Shown here: in pieces, positions 25,519-32,392 of the stretch
Position numbering within the stretch: position 1 is the stretch's first letter
Layout: each line of letters opens with the position of its first letter
Source of the DNA: Nitrospinota bacterium
GTDB lineage: Bacteria > Nitrospinota > Nitrospinia > UBA9942 > JAHJSF01
Assembly: GCA_018830405.1 (NCBI GenBank)
Contig: JAHJSF010000046.1
Coordinates: 1 to 42,428, forward strand
DNA length: 42,428 nt
Direction: 5' to 3'
The notes under the pieces: generated by a model
The model's database searches: none
The model's input: only the letters and a program-made list of their open reading frames with translations
Told to the model about the DNA's origin: nothing
Translations under genes and position numbers: made by a program

Positions 25519-26619
25519 TTACCCCCCCAAGTTGGCCTTAGGTATACCTGAGGTTAATATCTCGCAGCCTTCTTTGGTTACGAGTATCATATCCTCTATT
25601 CTTGCCCCGCCCCAACCGGGGATATATATACCGGGCTCCACCGTTATGACCATCCCGGCCTTTAATATCGTATCGCTTTTGGCCGACACCCTTGGTGACT
25701 CATGTACCTCAAGACCCACACCATGCCCTGTGCCGTGCCCGAAGAATTCCCCATAGCCGGCATCCTCGATAATGTCTCTGGCAATCTTGTCTATATCTTT
25801 AGCCGGAACACCTGCCTTTACCCCCTTGATTGCCTCCATTTGAGCCGATAGAACGATATTGTATATTTCAGCCTCTTTTGGGCCTAAATCTCCGATTGGC
25901 AGGGTTCTGGTGCAGTCGGAATGGTAGCCGTTATATTTGGCCCCGAAATCTATGGTTATCATTTCCCCCGTTTCTACTCTCCTCTTGGTTCCGATACCAT
26001 GGGGAAGTGAACCTCTTTCCCCCGAGACAACTATAAAGTCAAAGGCGGTTTTTTCGGCCCCCCCTTTTCTTATCTGATATTCAAGTTTGGCCGATATATC
26101 CCATTCAGAAGCACCCGGCAGAAGGTTTTTACAGGTTTTCTTAAAGGCTTTGGCGGCTATATCGATGGCCCTTTTTATCTCCCCTATCTCCCCTTCATCC
26201 TTAATAATTCTAATATCTTCTACCAGGCCATAGGTTGGGTTTAGGCGAACCGAGGGGAGGCTACCCATTATTTTTTCGTACTGGGAGTAGGTTATTTCTT
26301 CCGCCTCAAAACCGATAGACTTGTGCGAATATGTTTCCAATTCCTTTATGAGATCGTCTAAGATATTAGTCCCGATCTTTACTTCAACACCAACCGTCTC
26401 TTCGGCCGCTTCTTCTCCATATCTTGGGTCGGTGAAGAGAAGAGTCCTATTCTCGGTAACAAGGAGTAGGCCGTTGCCGCCCGAAAAATTGGAGAGGTAG
26501 CGTATGTTTTCTGATTTAAAGGTAAAGAAGATATCTATCCCCGATTTGGGGAAGGCGTCTTTTAGGGAGTTCCGCCGCGATATATATATATCCTCTTTGG
26601 ATCTAATCTTTCTCTTCAT
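25519..26619 (-). CDS. M24-family Xaa-Pro peptidase
   Basis: Metallopeptidase of the pita-bread fold that cleaves Xaa-Pro peptides, probably cytoplasmic. The N-terminal creatinase-like domain (to ~130) precedes the catalytic domain. The five metal ligands are visible: D in MITIDFGAKYNGYHSDCTR (two aspartates), H in FGHGTGHGVGLEVHE, E in VITVEPGIYIP and E in GARIEDMILV. I use the ATG at 26619, which overlaps the upstream TPR gene by 17 nt; the TTG at 26643 is an alternative. About 366 residues. Aminopeptidase P versus dipeptidase cannot be told apart. Confidence 0.9.
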   Translation of the reverse strand: MKRKIRSKEDIYISRRNSLKDAFPKSGIDIFFTFKSENIRYLSNFSGGNGLLLVTENRTLLFTDPRYGEEAAEETVGVEVKIGTNILDDLIKELETYSHKSIGFEAEEITYSQYEKIMGSLPSVRLNPTYGLVEDIRIIKDEGEIGEIKRAIDIAAKAFKKTCKNLLPGASEWDISAKLEYQIRKGGAEKTAFDFIVVSGERGSLPHGIGTKRRVETGEMITIDFGAKYNGYHSDCTRTLPIGDLGPKEAEIYNIVLSAQMEAIKGVKAGVPAKDIDKIARDIIEDAGYGEFFGHGTGHGVGLEVHESPRVSAKSDTILKAGMVITVEPGIYIPGWGGARIEDMILVTKEGCEILTSGIPKANLGG

Positions 26620-27238
26620 GAATTTCAGATGAGATATTTTCAAAGATTGGCGGCCGCCTCTTTTTTTCGGAAAAGAGAGTTCTTATCTCCTTGAAGGCCG
26701 GGCTGTCGTCTATTAGGTGGTCGTCTGCCTCCCTGCTTCCGCCAACTTCCGTATCTTTAGGGGGGGGTGTAATCTGCCCCCCTTGTGTATCTTGGCTCCT
26801 CCTGCGTTGATAAGGGTTTATATGCTTTTTAATATCCCTTCTAACGTAATCTAGACTATTCCCCACCGAGCATATCTCTGCCAGTTCTTTTCCCATCTCG
26901 GCCGCTTCGGCAGCCAGGCCATTATTTAGGTATATTTCTATTAAGAGGCTTTTGGCTACTATATTTTCAGGGTCAGACTGGGTGACTATCTTTAGCTCTT
27001 TGGCCGCTTCTTTATATCTCTTGCAGATAAAATAAAGCTCTCCAAGAAGAGCGCGCCCGCTGGTGCAGTTGGGGTGGTGTTTTAGTCCATTTTGGCAGAT
27101 CTCTATGGCTATCTCGGGATTCCCCCTCATTTTGAACGAATTGGCCAAAGGGAGAAAGAGGAGAGAGCGAGGATTCTTTGTAAGCATCTCTGAATAATGC
27201 TTTATAAGGTATCTTTCTATTCCGATATCTTTTTTCAT
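26603..27238 (-). CDS. TPR-repeat protein, unknown function
   Basis: A 211-residue protein with three to four tetratricopeptide repeats in its first half: NPRSLLFLPLANSFKMRGNP, AIEICQNGLKHHPNC, SGRALLGELYFICKRYKEAA and ENIVAKSLLIEIYLNNG show the paired-helix spacing. The second half is basic and low in hydrophobics, rich in proline, serine and acidic residues, and likely disordered, with a final charged stretch (FSEKKRRPPIFENIS). No signal peptide. It is coupled to the M24 peptidase gene by overlap. TPR proteins act as scaffolds; the partner here cannot be named. Confidence 0.75.
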   Translation of the reverse strand: MKKDIGIERYLIKHYSEMLTKNPRSLLFLPLANSFKMRGNPEIAIEICQNGLKHHPNCTSGRALLGELYFICKRYKEAAKELKIVTQSDPENIVAKSLLIEIYLNNGLAAEAAEMGKELAEICSVGNSLDYVRRDIKKHINPYQRRRSQDTQGGQITPPPKDTEVGGSREADDHLIDDSPAFKEIRTLFSEKKRRPPIFENISSEIHEEKD

Positions 27239-27380
27239 TAAACTTATTTATTTTCCCTTTAGGTATTATGCCGAAGTATGAACATATGAGATGAGAATCT
27301 TTCCCCTGGTAAGTAGTATATTGGAGAGGAGGTTGTTCTGCAATTCCTTTTTGTCCGTACAGGTCTCCGCAATCTTCAGA

Positions 27381-27409
27381 TTCGCCTTGTCCAAACAAGG
27401 TGTTATGAT
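27381..27409 (+). promoter_or_regulatory. Possible galU promoter with an embedded inverted repeat
   Basis: TATGAT (27404-27409) sits 17 bases after a poor -35 (TTCGCC, 27381-27386). Between them is a perfect six-base inverted repeat CCTTGT-CCAA-ACAAGG (27385-27400), positioned as an operator could be. It lies about 50 nt before the galU ATG. Weak support only. Confidence 0.25.
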
Positions 27410-27461
27410 ATAAATTACTTGCTAATGGTTTTAATCGTTAACACCTATATTAAGGTTAATA

Positions 27462-28337
27462 ATGAAAATTAGAAAAGCCGTCTTTCCAGTTGCCGGTCTG
27501 GGCACCAGATTTTTACCAGCCACCAAGGCGTCGCCTAAAGAGATGCTCCCCATCGTCGATAAGCCCCTTATTCAGTATGCCGTGGAGGAGGCGATTGCCG
27601 CCGGCATAGAAGAGATTATCATGATTACCGGCCGGGGGAAGAATAGCATAGAAGACCATTTTGACAGGTCAATAGAGCTTGAGCAGGCCCTTGGTGTGGA
27701 GAATAGCGGCCATCTGGAAAGTGTCGACAAGATATCTGAACAGGCCAACTTTTGCTACATTCGGCAGAAGGAACCCCTCGGACTTGGCCACGCCATCCTT
27801 AGGGCCAGGGGAGTCATAGGGGATGAGCCCTTTGCCGTCCTGTTGGGGGACGATGTTATTCGTTCCGAGAGATCGGCCATAGGGCAGCTTATTGAAAAAT
27901 ATTACCAGTATGATACGCCGGTGATTGCCCTTGAAGAGGTTGATATGAAAACCATATCAAACTACGGGGTTATTGCTTACGATAAGGCCATCGATGAATC
28001 AACCTACAAGATTAAAGATATGGTGGAAAAGCCTGAGGCCTCAGCCGCCCCTTCAAACCTGGCTATTATCGGCCGATATGTCCTGACCCCAGATATCTTT
28101 CCTATTCTTGAAAAACAGGAGAAGGGGAGGGGGGGGGAGATACAGTTGACAGATGGGATGAGAAAACTACTCACCACCCGCGATATTTTAGGATACAAGT
28201 TTGAGGGGGAGAGGTTTGATGCCGGAAGCAAGATCGGTTTCCTCAAGGCGACAGTTCAGTTTGCCCTGAATAGACCGGATCTTGGGGAGGAGTTTCTTGA
28301 ATACCTTAAAAAGGTTACCTCCGACAGAGCGACATAA
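27462..28337 (+). CDS. galU: UTP-glucose-1-phosphate uridylyltransferase
   Basis: Makes UDP-glucose from UTP and glucose 1-phosphate, for surface polysaccharide, trehalose or glycogen use. The N-terminal nucleotide signature FPVAGLGTRFLPATKASPKE and the following MLPIVDKPLIQYAVEEA are the GalU hallmark. VLLGDDVI is the metal-binding loop and KEPLGLGHAI fits the family. 291 residues, normal length. Upstream AAGG precedes the ATG. Its last codons and stop (TCC GAC AGA GCG ACA TAA) lie inside a ~120-bp repeat that starts at 28324, so the C-terminal residues come from the repeat. Confidence 0.96.
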   Translation: MKIRKAVFPVAGLGTRFLPATKASPKEMLPIVDKPLIQYAVEEAIAAGIEEIIMITGRGKNSIEDHFDRSIELEQALGVENSGHLESVDKISEQANFCYIRQKEPLGLGHAILRARGVIGDEPFAVLLGDDVIRSERSAIGQLIEKYYQYDTPVIALEEVDMKTISNYGVIAYDKAIDESTYKIKDMVEKPEASAAPSNLAIIGRYVLTPDIFPILEKQEKGRGGEIQLTDGMRKLLTTRDILGYKFEGERFDAGSKIGFLKATVQFALNRPDLGEEFLEYLKKVTSDRAT

Positions 28338-28445
28338 ATTCGTATACCTTTGTTGCTCCTTGGCTCATCGTTACGGCGTACGCTAAAAGTACGCCTCACT
28401 CCTCGCCTTTGTCGAGCCTCGGCCTACTTTTTTCTGCCGTTCTGT
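28324..28445. repeat. ~120-bp interspersed repeat, copy 2 (overlaps galU end)
   Basis: Starts ACAGAGCGACATAAA and ends TGCCGTTCTGT, so the ends form an imperfect inverted repeat (ACAGAGCGACA against ACAGAACGGCA). The centre has a small hairpin, GGCGTAC / GTACGCC. It matches the copy at 16415-16532 over the whole length with scattered substitutions. The first bases form the last codons and stop of galU. Confidence 0.8.
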
Positions 28446-28469
28446 AGAATTTCTGAGTCAGAAAGTTTT

Positions 28470-28520
28470 AGGCTTTGCCCTCAACCAACCTATTTCAACC
28501 CTAAACAATGAAATGGCGGC
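28470..28520. repeat. Partial copy of the 12.2-kb inverted-repeat element
   Basis: Contains TTTTAGGCTTTGCCCTCAA followed by an ACCTATTTCAACCCTAAA-like stretch and ATGAAATGGCGG, closely matching the right arm and flank at 12248-12301. Only one arm is present here. It abuts the ~120-bp repeat and precedes the 148-residue protein gene's 3' end. Confidence 0.55.
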
Positions 28521-28563
28521 TAAGGATTGAGACGTTAAATATTATAAGCCTGGCCACCTTCAC

Positions 28564-29010
28564 TTATTTTGCAAAATTAAGAATGTTTTCGATCTTCTCT
28601 TTTATAAGCTCTAAATATTTACCTTCGGGTGAGCAACGACCAGCAAAAAGACTAACGCAGCCTCCGTTTGGCTCAAGAACGCAGTAATTTTCCCATGCTT
28701 TTTTGAATGCTTTTCTCCTGCGTTTACTGGTTATTCTGAGGCTGAATTTTTTAACAGCAGCGGAATGGAGCTCAAAATTTTCTTTCAAGAACTCGTTTAC
28801 TTCAGGACTATCTTGATGGCCAACGTGTTTAATGGCAGATTCAATTCGAGCTATAGCGGGAGCGAAGGCAGAGATAAGCTCATTTGATTCAGCAGCAAGA
28901 ATGTTATTCTTGTCTCTGAAAGAGGCAAGCCAATGAGTAACGATTATCCCCAAAAGAATAACAATAGTTCCCAATGACCAATATATATTTTCGCTGAAGA
29001 TATTGCTCAT
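28564..29010 (-). CDS. Membrane-anchored protein of unknown function
   Basis: A 148-residue protein with one N-terminal membrane helix (WSLGTIVILLGIIVTHWLAS) and a mainly helical soluble region. Notable segments are SAFAPAIARIESAI, NEFLKENFELHSAAVKKF and RKAFKKAWENYCV. I have seen a similar layout (membrane helix, 'H..AV..F', 'AW..Y') in uncharacterised proteins of other bacteria but cannot name a family. AT-rich sequence and flanking repeats suggest acquired DNA. The ATG follows a weak ribosome site. Transcribed on the same strand as the PEBP-like lipoprotein 62 bp upstream, though no operon is proven. Confidence 0.6.
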   Translation of the reverse strand: MSNIFSENIYWSLGTIVILLGIIVTHWLASFRDKNNILAAESNELISAFAPAIARIESAIKHVGHQDSPEVNEFLKENFELHSAAVKKFSLRITSKRRRKAFKKAWENYCVLEPNGGCVSLFAGRCSPEGKYLELIKEKIENILNFAK

Positions 29011-29072
29011 GCGCTTCCAATTTTATCCCCTATTGGAGGGATTAGTTTGCCAAATTAGTTAATAATAGAGAC

Positions 29073-29624
29073 TTAGTACTTCCCCAGTTGAATCATTCCT
29101 TCAGCCAAGACCTTAGCTTCCTTTCCTTCAGCTACTTGGACAGCCTTTACGGTAACGTAGTAACGGTTCCCTTTGCCACCTGAACAGGGGGGCATATAGG
29201 CCCCGGCCTTATCCCACTTCGGGTTACTATGGGCAGTAACCAGAAAGAAACCTTTGGGGAGTTTGAAGGTGTGTCCCGGAACAGAAGGGATGGTTACCTC
29301 TGATATTCCCGGTTTGATTTTGTAGCCAATCTTTCCATGTCCGCCGTTATCCATCGGCTTATGGTCTTTGTCGCTATACTCCATTATGATGGCATTGGCT
29401 TCGGCGGGGATGTTGGTTATCAGCAATCTTGGGGTGGATGCCTTCCCTCCAAATTTGCTACACTGCTCCCCGGCAGGTATTTTCTTCCCGTCCCATTTGG
29501 CATCGGCCAATGAAATCTTGAAATCGGCTGTTTTGCGATTTTGGATATATTTGCCGCAGCCGGCCAAAAGAAATGAAACGGTTACAAAAAGAGAAACCTT
29601 TTTTAGAATATCTTTCTTTTTCAT
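29073..29624 (-). CDS. PEBP-like lipoprotein
   Basis: A 183-residue protein with a lipoprotein signal: KKVSLFVTVSFLLAGC, the lipobox cysteine at about residue 22, and a lysine-rich N-terminus. The mature part resembles the phosphatidylethanolamine-binding / YbhB fold: PRLLITNIPAEANAIIMEYS, then DKDHKPMDNGGHGKIGY, and later YMPPCSGGKGNRYYVTVKAV, which parallels the 'PP.G..HrY.f.v.aL' of YbhB. Similarity is moderate. A strong AAGGAGGAAGG site precedes the ATG. Probably anchored to the outer or inner membrane facing the periplasm. Ligand unknown. Confidence 0.72.
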   Translation of the reverse strand: MKKKDILKKVSLFVTVSFLLAGCGKYIQNRKTADFKISLADAKWDGKKIPAGEQCSKFGGKASTPRLLITNIPAEANAIIMEYSDKDHKPMDNGGHGKIGYKIKPGISEVTIPSVPGHTFKLPKGFFLVTAHSNPKWDKAGAYMPPCSGGKGNRYYVTVKAVQVAEGKEAKVLAEGMIQLGKY

Positions 29625-29669
29625 TGCACCTTCCTCCTTCAGATCATTGTTGATCTGTAACCGAAATAG

Positions 29670-30560
29670 CTAATACTCGAAATTTGTTTTTACTATTGTC
29701 CTAAAATTTGTCTCAAAGAGACTGTTGGCAAATTTTACAAGCAGCCAGAAGACCATTATAGGTAGGGCAATCACCTGAATTATAAAGACCCCTACATATA
29801 AAAAAGTGAGTTTCAGGAGGGCCTCTACAATGGTTCCCGCGTTGCTGACCGTGGCCACGATGGCGTCTTTAAATTCTACTGTTTTACGCTGAATGAAGGA
29901 GGCGTTATTCTTTATCGTTCCCAATACGCCGTTGACCTCCGGGACTGAAAATTCCATTAATTTATCAAGTTCCGTGGAGCCAACTAGTAGCTCTTTATTG
30001 GCGTTTGATATCTTTTCGCCCAGAAAATTTTCCTGAATGTAGTTGCTGGCCAGCGCCGATATCGGCAGGGCCAACCTGGCAACCATAATCAATATAATGA
30101 AACTCATTGTCGTTTTCTTGATGGAGCTTAACTGTTCATTTTCAAACCAGGTCAGGATGGAGAGTATAAGGAGAAAGAGGGCAAGTATGCGCGGAGCAAT
30201 TGATACCCCAATTTCAAAGGCCAGTTTTTGAACCCCCAATGATGTAATGGCTGTAACGAGTAGATCAGACACCCGTTCGGTCATATCATCAATCGGGTCT
30301 AAGGCTTGCCCTACGGCCAAGGTTATGCCTACGCCTGCCGGTTCCAGGTTCAGGGTCGATTCTTTGGCAATTGAAACGGAGGCGTTTATAACTCTGCATG
30401 TTGCATAAACAACGGCCGCTTTGGTTATCGATTCACTAAAATAATCATCAGCTATATTGTCCAGGCCGGGGATTCTCAGGCCTGGAGAGAAAAAAAGAAA
30501 TATTGCCAATAAGGCTCCAATAGATGATCTGACAATCTTTTCTTTTTTGCTGGTTTCCAT
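29670..30560 (-). CDS. Uncharacterised polytopic membrane protein
   Basis: A 296-residue protein with about five hydrophobic segments: SSIGALLAIFLFFSPGL near the N-terminus, LALFLLILSILTWF, TTMSFIILIMVARLALPISA, and a pair in LTFLYVGVFIIQVIALPIMVF. Between helices is a conserved-looking loop, STLNLEPAGVGITLAVGQAL, and LVTAITSLGVQKL. I recall similar proteins in gamma- and deltaproteobacteria but no assigned role. The long hydrophilic part before the last helices (VGSTELDKLMEFS...) looks coiled-coil-like. Its stop is 45 bp upstream of the PEBP lipoprotein gene on the same strand. Confidence 0.65.
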   Translation of the reverse strand: METSKKEKIVRSSIGALLAIFLFFSPGLRIPGLDNIADDYFSESITKAAVVYATCRVINASVSIAKESTLNLEPAGVGITLAVGQALDPIDDMTERVSDLLVTAITSLGVQKLAFEIGVSIAPRILALFLLILSILTWFENEQLSSIKKTTMSFIILIMVARLALPISALASNYIQENFLGEKISNANKELLVGSTELDKLMEFSVPEVNGVLGTIKNNASFIQRKTVEFKDAIVATVSNAGTIVEALLKLTFLYVGVFIIQVIALPIMVFWLLVKFANSLFETNFRTIVKTNFEY

Positions 30561-30707
30561 GGCATTGCCTACTGATGATAGTTTATGCCGCTCCGTTTAC
30601 CACTATCTGAGGCGGATAGTTGAAAGCGTGATTAACGACAGCCACAATTATATCAAATGGTTAGGTTTGGTAAGGGATAATTTTAACTCTTATTTAAACC
30701 TTACGGT

Positions 30708-31715
30708 TTAATTCTGCACAATTCCCCTCAGCAATCTCCCCAATATATCGGTGCCGGTGACGATTCTTTTTTGCTCGCCCCAGAAGAGGATAATATCTTT
30801 ATCAACTACGTCGTCGCCGGGTATCTTCGATTCTACCTTAAATTCTAATATCGCCTCTCCTATGGAGACCTTTGGGTTGCGGATGATAATCGGCCGGTGG
30901 CAAAATTCCAGTGGGTTAAATCCTGCTTTTTCAAAAAGGGCTGCCCGCAGGAAGGAGTTTGAATTTAAAGTAAGCCTCGGCACCCCTTCCATATCTGTCA
31001 GCACTATCCACTTTTTTTCTCCTTTTTGTATTTTATGAAGAAAAGGGGCGTCACATGAGTGACCTATTTCCGGGAAAACCGGTTTATCATCTATGAAATT
31101 TAGGGGGAGGATGCTTGCAGGGAAGATTACCTCTCCCTCTTCGGTAATTGACAAGTCATCAATGGCCAGAAAGTTCAATGCCCCCCTGCCTTCCATATGG
31201 GCAATGTTAGTTTCCGGTGCTTCCACATGCATCTTTAGAAGTTCCCGCATGTCTTGTTCCTGAAAATATTGTATGGCCTCCGTGCCTAACCATTTGTCCA
31301 GAAGGAGAGAGGTAGGCTTGGCCACAGGGTACAACAAAAATCGGTAAGACCTAATAACCGGCGACAAGAGTGAGGCGGTCCGCATGGCGTGCCTTGAAAA
31401 ATAGGCCTGCGGTATGATTTCGCCCATAAGGGTGATAATAAAGGTCGAAAATATAAAGGCGGCGACACCGGCCATAACTGAATGTGATAAGAGTGTCAGT
31501 AATACATTTATTCCGACATTTCCCCACAATATTGTTGTTAGAAGGAGATTTGAATCGTCCCGCAACTTGGCGATTTTTAGGGCGTCCTTATTTTGTTTAT
31601 TGATTTCTATTTCGAGCTGCAGCTTGCTGATACTGAAAAAAGCAAGATTGAGGCCTGAAAAAATGGCTGATTGAGAGATACAAAATCCAATTCCAATCCA
31701 GATTAAATAGTTCAT
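30708..31715 (-). CDS. CNNM/HlyC-CorC-type transporter (DUF21 plus CBS)
   Basis: A 335-residue inner-membrane protein. The N-terminal DUF21 domain (~1-150) has the marker AIFSGLNLAFFSISKLQLE and GEIIPQAYFSRHA, the latter being the conserved 'GE..PK' region here as GEIIPQ. The cytoplasmic part has two CBS-like segments (around 215-260 and 285-330). Members of this family export or sense Mg2+ and Co2+. The usual C-terminal CorC_HlyC domain is not evident, so this is a short form. Divergent from hsp20, with a 242-bp spacer between. Confidence 0.82.
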   Translation of the reverse strand: MNYLIWIGIGFCISQSAIFSGLNLAFFSISKLQLEIEINKQNKDALKIAKLRDDSNLLLTTILWGNVGINVLLTLLSHSVMAGVAAFIFSTFIITLMGEIIPQAYFSRHAMRTASLLSPVIRSYRFLLYPVAKPTSLLLDKWLGTEAIQYFQEQDMRELLKMHVEAPETNIAHMEGRGALNFLAIDDLSITEEGEVIFPASILPLNFIDDKPVFPEIGHSCDAPFLHKIQKGEKKWIVLTDMEGVPRLTLNSNSFLRAALFEKAGFNPLEFCHRPIIIRNPKVSIGEAILEFKVESKIPGDDVVDKDIILFWGEQKRIVTGTDILGRLLRGIVQN

Positions 31716-31875
31716 AGTCCCTTCTGTTTGAAGCCCGGCACAATTTTCATTCTCATTACGAGAGGTATTTTGCTAACTTATTGATAATAGCAAAGTTATT
31801 TATTAATACATTGAAATCTTTTTAAGAGAAGAGAGCCGGTCCCGACGATATGACCCTTTCTGTCAACTCCCTGAC

Positions 31876-31905
31876 TTGTTAAAGGGGCATATATTCCTAT
31901 ATAAT
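31876..31905 (+). promoter_or_regulatory. Candidate promoter for hsp20-lon
   Basis: TTGTTA (31876-31881) and TATAAT (31900-31905) with an 18-base spacer, about 50 nt before the hsp20 start. The -10 box is perfect for sigma70. I saw no CIRCE inverted repeat and no clear sigma32 CCCCAT box in this spacer. Confidence 0.45.
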
Positions 31906-31957
31906 CCAAGACAGAAGTTATTTATATCTCCAATCTCTATACTACGGGATAAACCGG

Positions 31958-32392
31958 ATGGGTAAGAAGATTTATATCTATGGTGGTATTAATCAAGGTG
32001 GAGGGGCTGACCCTTTACCTCCGGTAGAACAATACTCTGCTCAGAGCACCCATTTTGCCCCTATAGACATCTATGAAACGGACGATTGTCTTGTTATCGA
32101 TGTTGAAATCCCCGGTATGTCAACGGACGACATCTCTGTTTCAATAGAGAACAATATTCTGATTATCGAGGGGGTTAAGCGGAAGGATTCATCCGGGGGA
32201 AAAAGGCTTCATTACCTTTGCATGGAGAGAACCTTCGGGGCATTTAGGCGGGGGATAAAGATAGATTTGGATATCGATGATACCTCAGGACTGGATGCCA
32301 ACTATTCCGGTGGCGTCTTGCGGATTAAGATTGCTAAGAGACCCAAGAAAAATAAGGAAAAGATATTTATTCCTATTAAAGAGGGGGGATAG
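31958..32392 (+). CDS. Small heat shock protein, Hsp20/alpha-crystallin family
   Basis: ATP-independent chaperone that holds unfolding proteins. The alpha-crystallin domain runs from ~42 to ~130: PIDIYETDDCLVIDVEIPG, then the 'GVLRIKIAKR' ending, which is the standard A-x-x-x-n-G-v-L form. The oligomerisation motif IFIPI follows near the C-terminus. The N-terminal arm of ~40 residues is glycine-rich. 144 residues, normal size. It directly precedes lon (its stop touches the lon ATG), a logical pairing of holdase and protease. Confidence 0.93.
   Translation: MGKKIYIYGGINQGGGADPLPPVEQYSAQSTHFAPIDIYETDDCLVIDVEIPGMSTDDISVSIENNILIIEGVKRKDSSGGKRLHYLCMERTFGAFRRGIKIDLDIDDTSGLDANYSGGVLRIKIAKRPKKNKEKIFIPIKEGG

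Noticed and set aside
27012-27398. 128-residue open frame upstream of galU
   Set aside because: Overlaps the TPR gene in another frame and has no conserved features.
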